A DNA stretch of 64,000 nucleotides from Dermatophilus congolensis (GTDB taxonomy: Bacteria; Actinomycetota; Actinomycetes; Actinomycetales; Dermatophilaceae). The stretch's first letter is position 1, and every line of letters starts with the position of its first letter. Positions 17,103 through 28,119 of the stretch are shown one piece after another. A program made the translations under genes and the position numbers. The DNA lies in assembly GCF_900187045.1 (NCBI RefSeq), contig NZ_LT906453.1, forward strand, positions 620,001 through 684,000, in the 5' to 3' direction. The notes beneath the pieces were generated by a model, which saw only the letters and a list, made by a program, of their open reading frames with translations, was not told the DNA's origin and did no database searches.

Positions 17103-19136
17103 ATGCCTACCCCGCCCCGCAACAAAGACAAAGCCACCACCCGCCCCGGGGCACAACACCACCCAGGCACCCCCTTTGCCACCATCACCACAGCCAGCCT
17201 GATTACCTGGCCCGTCGCCGTGCTGGCCACTATCCTCGCTGGATGGCTCGGCGGAGCTCTCGCCGGTGTCCCCGGCTTCGCCGACGGCGGACCCACTGCT
17301 GTGTGGGGCGTACCGATTGCCAAAACCGTTCACGACATCAGCGCCGCTATCACCATTGGCCTACTTCTGATGGCCGGAACCATCATCCCAGAACGGGCCA
17401 CTACCCAACGCCGTCGCACCGCCTGCCGTATCGCTGTCACTACTGGCATCCTGTGGACCGTCTCCGGCGGTATTCACATGCTTCTTCTGCTCTCTAACGT
17501 TTCTGGCGTTCAGCTCTCCTCACCTCTTTTTGCTGGACAGCTGCCCTTCCTGTGGGAGATCGATCTTTTCCGCGTCTACTTGTTCTCCTGGGGATTCGCT
17601 ATTGGAGCGACCGCCCTGGCCACATGCGCACGCACCGTGAACTCCATTACCTGGGCAGCTGCCCTAGGGGTTATTGCCCTAGCCATTCTTGCTTTGGCCG
17701 GGCACGCCGCAGGTGCCGCTGCTCATGACACGGCCGTTAACTCTCTAGCAGTTCACATCATTGGCGCTTCTGTATGGTTCGGCGGTCTGGTGGCTCTAGG
17801 CATACTGCGGCCGCTGCTCAACCGTGATTTCGGTACGTCGGTACGCCGCTATTCTGCTTTGGCGGGGTGGGCTTATTTCGGTGTGCTTGTCTCGGGAATT
17901 TTGGCGGCATCTTTGCGACTGACCGGAATCGGTGACCTGACCAGTCAGTATGGGCTTATTCTCCTGGCTAAGTTGGTTCTGGTGGTGGTGCTTGGCGTTG
18001 CTGGCTGGATGATGCGCAGGTGCATCATCGCTGAAGTTCATGACGGTGACTCTTCAGCAAAAGCTTTCGTGCGTTTGGCTATGACCGAGATTGTGCTCAT
18101 GTCAGTTGCGATGGGTTTGGGATCGGCGCTTAGCCGTACAGCTCCTCCTGTTGCTCAAGCAGAATCTCCTGACCCAGCTGTTTCCATCACTGGGTATCCA
18201 CTTCCTGCCGAGCCCCTTACCGGAGCGACATGGTTTACCGCTTTCCGGATTGATTGGCTTTTCCTTACGGTGGTTGTTCTCGCCGTGGGGTTGTATTACG
18301 CCGCTGTAGCGCGGTTGCACCGTCGGGGAGATCGGTGGCCAGTTGGCCGCACGATCTGGTGGACCCTTGGATGGTTGTTTTTCTTCTGGGTGACCAGTGG
18401 TGCACCAGCTATATACGGGCGAATTATGTTTTCTGCGCACATGCTGCAGCACATGACTTTGACGATGGGGATTCCGTTGTTCTTAGTGCTGGGTGCGCCG
18501 TTGACGTTGGCGTCTCGGGCATTGAAAGCGCGGCGGGATAAAACCCTTGGGCCCCGCGAGTTCTTGTTGTCGACGGCGCATTCGCGCTGGATGGGATTTT
18601 GGACCAACCCGATTGTGGGTGCGGTGAACTTTGTTGGTTCGATCTATGTGTTCTATTTCACCGACTTGTATGAGTTGGCGTTGACCACTCACGTGGGACA
18701 TATCGCCATGGTTGTGCACTTCATGGCCGCTGGGTATGTGTTCGCGTGGTCGTTGATCGGTATTGATCCGGGCCCGAATCGGTGGGCTCCCAGTCTTCGT
18801 TTGGTGTTGTTGTTTGCCACGATGGCGTTCCACGCATTTTTTGGGGTGGCAATTATGACGGCGGCGAATGTGATTGCCGGGGATACTTTCCGGGCATTAA
18901 AGGTGCCGTATGTGACTGATCTGATTGCCGATCAGCGTGTAGGTGGTGGGATCACCTGGGCTATTGGTGAGATTCCGATGCTGATTTTGGCGTTGGCGGT
19001 GGCAGTGGTGTGGATGCGAGCTGATGAGGGGGAGGCACGCCGTAAGGATCGTCAAGCGGATCGAGATGGTGATGCGGAGTTGCGTGCCTATAACGAAAGG
19101 CTTGCGGCGTTGCGCAGCCGTGGTGGTCAGGGGTGA
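17103..19136 (+). CDS. CopD-CtaG fusion, copper handling and cytochrome oxidase assembly
   Basis: This 677-residue polytopic protein joins two families. About residues 40-340 match the CopD copper-resistance membrane domain (eight or so helices, with conserved His in HDISAAITIG and GHAAGAAAH). About residues 370-640 match CtaG (Caa3_CtaG), with AHMLQHMTLTMGIPLFLVLGAPLTL and later MVVHFMAAGYVFAWSLIG. The fusion is common in actinobacteria and is thought to deliver or insert copper for cytochrome c oxidase. Base composition changes within the gene: it is C-rich at the start and G/T-rich in the CtaG half, but the frame is continuous. Confidence 0.88.
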   Translation: MPTPPRNKDKATTRPGAQHHPGTPFATITTASLITWPVAVLATILAGWLGGALAGVPGFADGGPTAVWGVPIAKTVHDISAAITIGLLLMAGTIIPERATTQRRRTACRIAVTTGILWTVSGGIHMLLLLSNVSGVQLSSPLFAGQLPFLWEIDLFRVYLFSWGFAIGATALATCARTVNSITWAAALGVIALAILALAGHAAGAAAHDTAVNSLAVHIIGASVWFGGLVALGILRPLLNRDFGTSVRRYSALAGWAYFGVLVSGILAASLRLTGIGDLTSQYGLILLAKLVLVVVLGVAGWMMRRCIIAEVHDGDSSAKAFVRLAMTEIVLMSVAMGLGSALSRTAPPVAQAESPDPAVSITGYPLPAEPLTGATWFTAFRIDWLFLTVVVLAVGLYYAAVARLHRRGDRWPVGRTIWWTLGWLFFFWVTSGAPAIYGRIMFSAHMLQHMTLTMGIPLFLVLGAPLTLASRALKARRDKTLGPREFLLSTAHSRWMGFWTNPIVGAVNFVGSIYVFYFTDLYELALTTHVGHIAMVVHFMAAGYVFAWSLIGIDPGPNRWAPSLRLVLLFATMAFHAFFGVAIMTAANVIAGDTFRALKVPYVTDLIADQRVGGGITWAIGEIPMLILALAVAVVWMRADEGEARRKDRQADRDGDAELRAYNERLAALRSRGGQG

Positions 19137-19159
19137 GGAAGGTGTGAGGGGCGCCTTGT

Positions 19160-19654
19160 TTATGGGGTGTCGTCGTCGGTTGTGTCGGTGTGTGGTTGTT
19201 GTGTTTTCTGGGGGCCGATGAGGGCTCCTAGCAGGGGAGTCCAAAAGATTTGCCCAGACCACAGCAGCCATAGGCACATACCGATCAATGGTTGGAAGGG
19301 GGAACTGTTGCCAGTGGTGGCTAGCAGGGGGATGGTTTCGAGGATGCCGACGGCCAGGGCGCAGGCGAGTAGGACGGCGGCGTTGATGGTGGCGAATTGT
19401 CGTCGGCTGGCGCGCCACCAGCGTGGGTGTTTGCGTGAGCGGAACCACCACGCGATGAGCACTGGGCCGGTGACGATAGGGGATACGGGCCAGGTGCTTA
19501 GTAGCAGGCTGGTCATGAGGTTGGTGGTGATGAAGCTTGGGTTGGGGCTGGCGAGCAGGGCGGTGCCGATGGCTAGGAGCCATGCTCCGGTGAGGGTGAG
19601 GATGGCGCGGGTGAGGTCGGGTATGCCGGTGGTGGTGCGCGGTGTGGTCCCCAC
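19160..19654 (-). CDS. Membrane protein of unknown function
   Basis: The 164-residue product has four predicted helices (about residues 16-35, 43-65, 88-108 and 120-142), a basic RKHPRWWRASRR loop between the second and third, and a Thr/Asp-rich C-terminus. The start is a GTG. It converges with the CopD-CtaG gene 23 bases away. I do not recognise a family. A respiratory or copper-related role is only suggested by position. Confidence 0.55.
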   Translation of the reverse strand: MGTTPRTTTGIPDLTRAILTLTGAWLLAIGTALLASPNPSFITTNLMTSLLLSTWPVSPIVTGPVLIAWWFRSRKHPRWWRASRRQFATINAAVLLACALAVGILETIPLLATTGNSSPFQPLIGMCLWLLWSGQIFWTPLLGALIGPQKTQQPHTDTTDDDTP

Positions 19655-19732
19655 GTGGTGTGTCTCCGCTCGGGATGTGGTTGAAAGGTTGGTCGTGTGT
19701 AGGACCGGTTGAGGTGGGGTTGGTGTTCCCGG

Positions 19733-21942
<2,210 letters not shown>

Positions 21943-23088
21943 TTAGGGGGTGGTGGTGAAGCGGTGGGGTGTGAAGGCGGTGATGTCGGGTAGTGGGTGG
22001 GTGGTTGGTGGTGTGGTGATGGTGGCGGTGATGGTGGCGCCGATGGCGGGGGCGAGGAGGATGCCGTTGCGGCCTAGTCCGGTGGCTAGGGTGATGGTGG
22101 TGCTGATGGGGCCTAGGAGTGGGGCGTTGTCTTTGGTGACGGGGCGGGGTCGGGCGATGGTTTCGGTGATGGTGAATTCTTCGATGCAGGGGAGGAGGCG
22201 GATGCCGTCGCGTAGGAGGGTGTGGATGCCGCCGGCCTGGACGTGGGGGGTTTCGTTTTCTCGGGTGGTGGCGCCGAGGATGAGGTTTCCGTTGGTGCGG
22301 GGGACGAGGTAGATGGGGTTGCCGTTGACGTGTCCACGGATGATGTGGGTGAGGTTGTGGCGGAGGTTGGGTGGGGGTGTGAGGCGGATGACTTCGCCGT
22401 AGGCGTTGCGGATGAGGCCGGTGAGGTTTAGGGGTAGGCCGCTTAGCTGGGTGGCGTTGGTGGCGTTGGCGATGATGGCGTGGTCGGTGGGGATGGTGTG
22501 GCCGTTGGTGAGGGTGATGCCGGTGACGGGGCTGGTGGGGTCGGTGTTGTCAGTGTGGGTGATGCCGGTTGCTGGGGTGGTGTGGATGGGGATGTTTGCG
22601 TTGGTCAGGGTGGTCAGGAGTGCGTGGGCTAGGAGGCGGGGGTCGACTTGGTGGTCGTGGGGGGCGTGGAGGGCGCTGGAGATGGAGGGGGTGAGGAGGG
22701 GTTCGATTTTGCGGGCTTGGCGGGTGGTGAGGGGGGTGAGGGTGAGGCCGAGGCTGTGTGCGTAGGTGGCGAGGTTGTGGAGGGTTTCTCGGTCGGCTGT
22801 GTCGGTGCCGATGTGGAGGGTGGGGGTGTTTTGGTGTCCTGTGGGTAGGTTTGTGGTGGTGAGGCGGTGGATGAAGTGGGGGTAGAGGGCGGCGGAGGCG
22901 AGCATGAGGGGGGTGAGGTGGTGTTCGTTGTAGGTGGTTTCGCTGGTGGCTGCGAGCATGCCGGCGGCTGCGTGGGTGGCGCCGTTGGCTGGGGTTGGGT
23001 CGATGAGTTCGACGTGTGTGCCTGCTTCGTGCAGGTGCCATGCGATGGATAGTCCGATGATGCCGGCGCCGATGATGGCGATGCGCAC
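21943..23088 (-). CDS. thiO: Glycine oxidase ThiO
   Basis: The 381-residue FAD-dependent oxidase starts with the dinucleotide fold IAIIGAGIIGLSIAWHL and contains THAAAGMLAA, HDHQVDPRLLAHAL and LATGLGRNGILLAPAIG, all typical of DAO-family ThiO. It makes dehydroglycine for ThiG with oxygen, which fits an aerobic organism and the absence of thiH in the cluster. It is the first gene of the operon and lies directly behind the TPP riboswitch. GGGAGGAAGC just upstream contains the ribosome-binding site and is also the 3' end of the riboswitch. Confidence 0.93.
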   Translation of the reverse strand: MRIAIIGAGIIGLSIAWHLHEAGTHVELIDPTPANGATHAAAGMLAATSETTYNEHHLTPLMLASAALYPHFIHRLTTTNLPTGHQNTPTLHIGTDTADRETLHNLATYAHSLGLTLTPLTTRQARKIEPLLTPSISSALHAPHDHQVDPRLLAHALLTTLTNANIPIHTTPATGITHTDNTDPTSPVTGITLTNGHTIPTDHAIIANATNATQLSGLPLNLTGLIRNAYGEVIRLTPPPNLRHNLTHIIRGHVNGNPIYLVPRTNGNLILGATTRENETPHVQAGGIHTLLRDGIRLLPCIEEFTITETIARPRPVTKDNAPLLGPISTTITLATGLGRNGILLAPAIGATITATITTPPTTHPLPDITAFTPHRFTTTP

Positions 23089-23094
23089 AGCTTC

Positions 23095-23190
23095 CTCCCT
23101 TCGCCGGTGTTAACCGGACAGGTTCGAGCGGTCGGTGGGCGCTTTGGTTGCGTGCCACCCTCTCAGCCCGTTTGTGGGGCTCCCGCGGAT
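23095..23190 (-). promoter_or_regulatory. TPP riboswitch (THI box) ahead of thiO
   Basis: Read on the minus strand, the stretch contains GGGCTGAGAGGGTGG, then GACCGCTCGAACCTG, then CGGTTAACACCGGCGAAGGGA, in the order and spacing of the conserved TPP aptamer. The CTGAGA and GAAGGGA blocks are the most diagnostic. The aptamer end runs into GGGAGG six bases before the thiO start, so control is probably by hiding the ribosome-binding site when thiamine pyrophosphate is bound. Confidence 0.95.
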
Positions 23191-23211
23191 GCTGCGGTTT
23201 ACCGTACCTGC

Positions 23212-23886
23212 ATGGCTTCTTGTGAGGGTGTTGGGTTGGAGAATTCGGGTGTGGATGTTGTTCGTCGGTTGGGGCGGGCGCGGTTGTATTTGTGTACGGA
23301 TGCGCGGGGTTCGGCGGGGGAGTTGCGGGATTTTGTGCGGCGGGTTTTTGCCGGTGGGGTGGATGTTGTGCAGGTGCGGGATCGGTCGATTTCGACGGCT
23401 GATGAGGTGGAGGCGTTGCGGATTGTGCGTCAGGAGGCGCGTGCGGCGGGGGCGTTGTGTGCGGCGAATGATCGTGCTGATGTGGGGTTGGTGGCTGGGG
23501 TGGATGTTGTGCAGGTGGGGCAGGAGGATTTGTCGCCGGTGCAGGTGAAGTCGGTGTGTCCGGGGGCTTTGGTGGGGGTTTCGACGCATTCGCGGGAGCA
23601 GTTTGTTACGGCGATGGCTGCGCCGGAGGTGGATTATTTCTGTGTGGGGCCGGTGTGGGCGACGCCGACGAAGCCGGGGCGTGCTGCGGTGGGGTTGGGT
23701 TTGGTGGCTGAGGCTGCGCGGGTGGGGTCGGGTAAGCCGTGGTTTGCGATCGGGGGTGTTGATGTTTCGTCGGTGAAGCGGGTTGTGGATGCTGGTGCTG
23801 AGCGGGTGGTGGTGGTTCGGGCGTTGACGCAGGCTGATGATCCTGAGGGTGCTGCGCGGGCGTTGCGTGCGTGTTTGCCTGGGTGA
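23212..23886 (+). CDS. thiE: Thiamine-phosphate synthase ThiE
   Basis: The 224-residue TIM-barrel enzyme joins the pyrimidine and thiazole phosphates into thiamine phosphate. Seen are VDVVQVRDRS, CAANDRADVG, VGQEDLSP (phosphate-binding Gln/Glu region), GVSTHS and VGPVWATPTKPG, ending with IGGVDVSSV. The ATG at 23212 lies immediately beside the 5' end of the TPP riboswitch of the divergent operon, so the thiE promoter and leader must lie opposite the riboswitch DNA. The gene itself has no riboswitch on its own strand. Confidence 0.93.
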   Translation: MASCEGVGLENSGVDVVRRLGRARLYLCTDARGSAGELRDFVRRVFAGGVDVVQVRDRSISTADEVEALRIVRQEARAAGALCAANDRADVGLVAGVDVVQVGQEDLSPVQVKSVCPGALVGVSTHSREQFVTAMAAPEVDYFCVGPVWATPTKPGRAAVGLGLVAEAARVGSGKPWFAIGGVDVSSVKRVVDAGAERVVVVRALTQADDPEGAARALRACLPG

Positions 23887-24010
23887 GTGTGGGTGGTGGT
23901 GGCTGGTTGTTGGGGCGGGCTTATAGCGGTTATTTGCGTTGTGACGCAATGAATTTGCCAAAGATTAAGAAGATCGTTCGATAGGGGTGGTCAACTGACC
24001 GACTCGCAAC

Positions 24011-24029
24011 TAAAGTTAGGCTTACCTTA
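24011..24029 (+). promoter_or_regulatory. IdeR/DtxR iron box
   Basis: TAAAGTTAGGCTTACCTTA matches the 19-base IdeR/DtxR consensus (TWAGGTWAGSCTWACCTWA) at 18 positions. It ends 15 bases before the ATG of the following gene. Binding of Fe2+-loaded repressor here would block its transcription. Confidence 0.8.
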
Positions 24030-24044
24030 ATGAGGAGGCGATAC

Positions 24045-24884
24045 ATGGCCGTCAACCCAACACCGAGCATCTGCTCCAACGCGCGAGCAACGTCCCTGGC
24101 ACGACGTCTCGTGGGTGGCGAGGGTGCGGCAACGCTGATGCGCTATCGGATCGACCCCGAGTCCTGCCTCGAGGTCGCAGCGCATGGTTTGGATTCAAAG
24201 GGCCGGATCCTGCTCGCCTTCTCGCGTCATTCCGGCATGGGTGCCCCATCGACAGACGTGCTCGAGGAGGTCCGAGTCGACATCAGACTCGAATCCCCTG
24301 ACCCACGCGTACGAATCCTCGCGGCAACACTGCACTACCTGGGGGTGTTGCAGTGGATCCCCGAGGATGAACGCGACGGGTGGGCCAACAGTCCTGGGAT
24401 TCCGGAAGACGTGGCCGCGGTAATCGAGGCCGGCGGCGCGCTCGCAGTCGTGAACATCAATCGGGTGCTAGTTCATGACAGTGCGGGAGTGGCGCCGGTC
24501 TCGGCCATCGCGATGAAAAACTACCCGGTTTCGCCATTGTGTGGACCGGGGGTGATGGGCAGTCTTGAGGCCCACGATGCTGTTTTATCTTTCCCTAACC
24601 ATGAACTTCGAGCCGTCATTACTGCTGTGGTGGAAGGTCTTGCTGATGGTGACGTGCTTGATGAGCGCCCATCTCATGGGGGCTGTGAGCACACCCAGGA
24701 TCGCGTCTATTGCGTAGATGTTGATTCCACCGGCATTACGCTCATGCACATTGGTCCGCTTGGGGGGATGAGTCGGATCGTTCACGTCGAACTTCCCGCT
24801 GCCGCCACGGTTGAGGATGTCCAAGCCACGTTGGCAGCAGCGGTTTCTCAAGCTCGGTCTCATCGCGTCCATCCGCGCATGTGA
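24045..24884 (+). CDS. DUF2470-containing protein, probably iron regulated
   Basis: The 279-residue protein has an N-terminal part with RYRIDPESCLEVAAHGLDS and a C-terminal half (about residues 180-270) like DUF2470, a domain found in heme-utilisation and FMN-binding split-barrel proteins (VDVDSTGITLMHIGPLGG, then ELPAAATVEDVQATLAAA). The start is the ATG at 24045, because GAGGAGG stands six bases before it. An ATG at 24030 overlaps the iron box and lacks such a site. The iron box implies a role in iron supply, heme use or siderophore reduction. Two cysteines (HGGCEHTQDRVYC) could bind metal. Confidence 0.75.
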   Translation: MAVNPTPSICSNARATSLARRLVGGEGAATLMRYRIDPESCLEVAAHGLDSKGRILLAFSRHSGMGAPSTDVLEEVRVDIRLESPDPRVRILAATLHYLGVLQWIPEDERDGWANSPGIPEDVAAVIEAGGALAVVNINRVLVHDSAGVAPVSAIAMKNYPVSPLCGPGVMGSLEAHDAVLSFPNHELRAVITAVVEGLADGDVLDERPSHGGCEHTQDRVYCVDVDSTGITLMHIGPLGGMSRIVHVELPAAATVEDVQATLAAAVSQARSHRVHPRM

Positions 24885-24893
24885 TTGAGATCA

Positions 24894-24935
24894 AAAAGTG
24901 CGTGGCCCCCATGCTGGTGGGGGCCACGCACTTTT
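24894..24935 (+). terminator. Intrinsic terminator, both directions
   Basis: AAAAGTGCGTGGCCCCCA (24894-24911) and its exact complement ending in TTTT (24918-24935) form an 18-bp stem after the DUF2470 gene and before the convergent DUF1540 gene. Confidence 0.92.
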
Positions 24936-24978
24936 AGGCACCTGTTTTTATGACGCCAGTAATTTCAGCTGTGAGAGC

Positions 24979-25260
24979 TCAGGCGTTGCTGTAGTGCTCG
25001 CAGGTCGCGGTGTCGCCGCCGATGCTGATGGCTTCGGCAGTGCACATTAGGTCAGTGTTGTGGGTGCATTCCAGGCGCTGGCATGCACCGACACGGCCGT
25101 TGGCGTCAGTGAGTCCGCCGCGGGCGTCGAGGGCAATGAAGGTGCCGCAGGAGGCGGTGCCGTTTGTGCCACCAACGGTGATTGCGCCAGCGGTGCAGCC
25201 GGAGTCATTGAAGGAGCAAGAAGTGGTGGTGCAGGAGGAAATGATTGGAAGCGTGGACAT
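24979..25260 (-). CDS. Small cysteine-rich DUF1540 protein
   Basis: The 93-residue protein holds two copies of the DUF1540 pattern: CTTTSCSFNDSGCTAGAITVGG near residue 10 and CQRLECTHNTDLMCTAEAISIGG near residue 60, with further Cys after each (ASCGTF, ATCEHY). Eight cysteines in so short a chain suggest metal binding, probably zinc or iron. No function is known for the family. Its upstream region holds a partial iron-box-like dyad at 25341-25359 (14 of 19 matches), which is weak evidence for iron control. Confidence 0.82.
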   Translation of the reverse strand: MSTLPIISSCTTTSCSFNDSGCTAGAITVGGTNGTASCGTFIALDARGGLTDANGRVGACQRLECTHNTDLMCTAEAISIGGDTATCEHYSNA

Positions 25261-25482
25261 GGTGCCTACTTTCTGAGAAAGGGTTGTGCTGTCCGCAGGT
25301 CTGTTGTTTTCAGGTTAGGGAACCGTTTTCGCAGCGATAGTGAGGTGAGGCTGCCCTCAATGCTGCTGGCGGGCAGTGTGATGGGGTTCGTAAGTCTCTG
25401 AGCTGGGTGCATATTCGGGCAGTGGGGTGGTCTCATTTTCCGTGAAGTGACCTAGATCACATATGTATCCATGGATGTATAG

Positions 25483-25529
25483 ACGAGGGGCGGTGTTGTT
25501 GCGCTTCCCATGACAACACCGCCCCTCGT
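25483..25529 (-). terminator. Long hairpin after the amino-acid permease gene
   Basis: ACGAGGGGCGGTGTTGT (25483-25499) and its exact complement (25513-25529) make a 17-bp stem starting 17 bases past the permease stop. No clear U-tract follows on the minus strand. Confidence 0.8.
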
Positions 25530-25545
25530 AGTGCCTACAGGCAGA

Positions 25546-27006
25546 TCAGGATTCCCCTGGAGTCTTGTCTTCAAGCGAAGGCTGCCGTCGACCATGCTCA
25601 GGAACCAAGGTGAAATACGCGATCGTGAGCAGGGAGACCCAGATCAATCCCACCCACAAGGCCACTCGCGTATCAGGGAACCAACCAATCACGCCCACGA
25701 CAAACACAAGAAACGCGAACGTTGCCCACGTGCCGACAGGGTGGAACGGCACCGGGTACTCAGACTCCTGCAGGCCCCGCTGCTTGATCTCCCGGCGCAT
25801 CGCCAAGTTCGACAACAAGATCATCAGCCACACAAGCACCGTCGCGAACGTCGCAATTGAGGCGATAATTTTGAATACGTTCTCGGGGATAACCGCATTA
25901 AGTACAGCCGCCACCGCTAATGCCGCGCACATGACCACTACGGTCATCCATGGGACACCATTCTTTGATACTTGGGCAAACACTTTCGGTGCCTGTCCCT
26001 GCTGAGCCAATCCGTATAGCATGCGGCCAGCGCCAAAAGTGTCTGAATTAATCGCAGAAACTGCAGCCGTAATAATGATCACGTTAAGAATCGAAGGCGC
26101 AGCAGGGACTCCAAGCGTAGAGAAAATCTGCACAAATGGACTTGAGTCGCCAGTAATTCGATTCCATGGAACTAGTGACATGATGACAATCATAGTGAGT
26201 ACGTAGAAAATCAAAATACGTACCGGAACAGATCCCACTGCCCGCGGAATTGCCCGCTTAGGATCAGATGCTTCACCTGCAGTGATGCCAACATTCTCTA
26301 CTCCACCGAAGGCGAAAACCACAATCGACAAAGATGCGATAATTCCAGCCATTCCTGTAGGGCTGAAGCTGCCGTGATCAAAAAGATTGTGCGGTCCCAC
26401 GGCTACCCCAGGTTCAAAGGTGATTCCTTTAAACATGAGGAATGATCCACCAATAATCATCGCGACAATCGCACTGACCTTCACGATCGTTAACCAAAAC
26501 TCGAGCTCACCAAAAACTTTGACGTGCCGAGTGTTCACGGCTCCGATAAAACAGATCACAGCTGTGACCCAAATCCAGCGAGGCGTTTGCGGCCACCAAA
26601 AAGCCATATAAACAGAAAAAGCAGTCACATCCGCGACCGCAACAACGAGCATCTCGAAGGCATACGTCCACCCGGTTAAAAACCCAGCAAACGGACCCAT
26701 GTAGCGAGCTGCATACTGCCCAAAAGATCCCGAGACAGGGTGCCGGACAGCCATCTCACCCAAAGCGCGCATCACCATATACACGGCAGCGCCCGAGGCG
26801 AGATACGCCAAAATCACCGCAGGGCCAGCAGCCTGAATAGCCGCGGCTGAACCGTAGAACAGGCCTGTTCCGATAGCCGAACCGAGCGCGATGAAAGTGA
26901 TGTGTCGCAGGGTGAGGCCGCGCGTAAGTTCGCCATGCTCATGCACCGTCGTGGCTGTGGTCGTGGCGTGTGTTTGTCCACCGTTGGGGTTGTTCGGTTT
27001 GGACAT
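25546..27006 (-). CDS. Amino-acid permease (APC superfamily, AAT family)
   Basis: The 486-residue transporter has 12 predicted helices. It starts the transport domain with [24 protein letters not shown], the signature of the proton-coupled AAT family (proline, GABA, aromatic or histidine permeases), and shows [19 protein letters not shown] soon after. I chose the ATG at 27006, which follows GAGAGGGGG. The frame opens about 50 codons earlier without homology. It is divergent from an IclR regulator, which is the likely controller. The substrate cannot be read from the sequence. Confidence 0.92.
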   Translation of the reverse strand: MSKPNNPNGGQTHATTTATTVHEHGELTRGLTLRHITFIALGSAIGTGLFYGSAAAIQAAGPAVILAYLASGAAVYMVMRALGEMAVRHPVSGSFGQYAARYMGPFAGFLTGWTYAFEMLVVAVADVTAFSVYMAFWWPQTPRWIWVTAVICFIGAVNTRHVKVFGELEFWLTIVKVSAIVAMIIGGSFLMFKGITFEPGVAVGPHNLFDHGSFSPTGMAGIIASLSIVVFAFGGVENVGITAGEASDPKRAIPRAVGSVPVRILIFYVLTMIVIMSLVPWNRITGDSSPFVQIFSTLGVPAAPSILNVIIITAAVSAINSDTFGAGRMLYGLAQQGQAPKVFAQVSKNGVPWMTVVVMCAALAVAAVLNAVIPENVFKIIASIATFATVLVWLMILLSNLAMRREIKQRGLQESEYPVPFHPVGTWATFAFLVFVVGVIGWFPDTRVALWVGLIWVSLLTIAYFTLVPEHGRRQPSLEDKTPGES

Positions 27007-27175
27007 GTGGGCCCCCTCTCCAATGAATTGACACGATGCGATCGTTCGACAATTTCTACCGCTCCCAGCAAATACACACTGAGATCGACCAATTCTGTGC
27101 CGTGAACTCGTTATCGTGCGGATGGTGTCGCACCAGAACACGGTCGGCAACATGAAAACAACGTAGGGAGTTCGT

Positions 27176-27964
27176 GTGGCTCAAGTTCCCGCCGCGATGA
27201 GTGCTCTTAGGATTCTGCGCTATTTAGGGACGAGACGGGGACCTGTTTCAGCTGCGTCAATCGCAACAGCACTTTCTTTGCCTCGATCCAGTGTCTATCA
27301 CCTGCTTGCCGCACTCATCGAAACTGGTTTCGTTGTCCACCTTGAAACCGAACATCTCTACGGAGTAGGGCCAGCCGCAGCTGAACTTGGAACTGCCTAC
27401 TCCCGGCAGGTACCCATCGCCCGTATCGCCACCCCAGTCCTCGATGCCCTCGTTGAACGCATAGGAGAAAGCGCTCACTTATCGGTCCTTCTAGGCCAAA
27501 ACGTTGTCTACGTATCCGAAGTACGAGCCCCGCGACGTCCCATGCTCGTCTCAGAGACAGGCGTACGCCTGCCCGCGCACCTGACCGCCAGTGGCCGGGC
27601 CATCCTTGCTGCACTACCTGCCAAACAAATCCGCGCCCTCTACCCCGATGCCGCATCCTTTCCGCATAGCAGTGCTGACAAAACCAGTTGGTCTCCAGGG
27701 CGTCTGCGAACCACCCTCCAAAAGGTCCGTGCCCGCGGCTGGGCTGTTGAACGAGGCGAAATCACCGCTGGCATGAGTAGCGTCGCGGTCGCCATCCATG
27801 ACCACCTTGGATGGCCTTGCGCAGCACTGGCTTTCACCGTCGAAGATGAGCGCCTTCCTACAGAGCGCGAGCCCGCTCTCATTAATGCCCTGCGTGCCGT
27901 CGCGAACAAACTCGAAAACACCCTCTGCGCAGAAAACTCACCCCGCGCCCACCCCAGTGCTTAA
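27176..27964 (+). CDS. IclR-family transcriptional regulator
   Basis: The 262-residue protein has a winged-helix domain at about residues 5-65 ([23 protein letters not shown]) and an IclR effector domain from about 80 to 250 ([33 protein letters not shown]). A GTG start follows GTAGGGAG. It is divergent from the amino-acid permease with a 169-base gap. A GATGCGATCGTTCGAC stretch near 27036-27051 has partial dyad symmetry and could be its operator. It probably controls uptake or use of an amino acid. Confidence 0.9.
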   Translation: MAQVPAAMSALRILRYLGTRRGPVSAASIATALSLPRSSVYHLLAALIETGFVVHLETEHLYGVGPAAAELGTAYSRQVPIARIATPVLDALVERIGESAHLSVLLGQNVVYVSEVRAPRRPMLVSETGVRLPAHLTASGRAILAALPAKQIRALYPDAASFPHSSADKTSWSPGRLRTTLQKVRARGWAVERGEITAGMSSVAVAIHDHLGWPCAALAFTVEDERLPTEREPALINALRAVANKLENTLCAENSPRAHPSA

Positions 27965-28119
27965 GGCAAGTCTGAAATACGAGACAGCAAAACAGTGTTG
28001 ATCCACCATCGGCGCCTCAACCAATGGTGGGATACGGTCAGCCGCGGTCTGCCAATGTCGGGAGACTGAATGCCGGGTAGCCCGCGACCACAGCGTGTAT
28101 ACACCACGAAAGGGACGTC

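Noticed and set aside
24030-24044. ATG at 24030 as start of the DUF2470 gene
   Set aside because: It touches the iron box and lacks a ribosome-binding site, while GAGGAGG stands just before the ATG at 24045.
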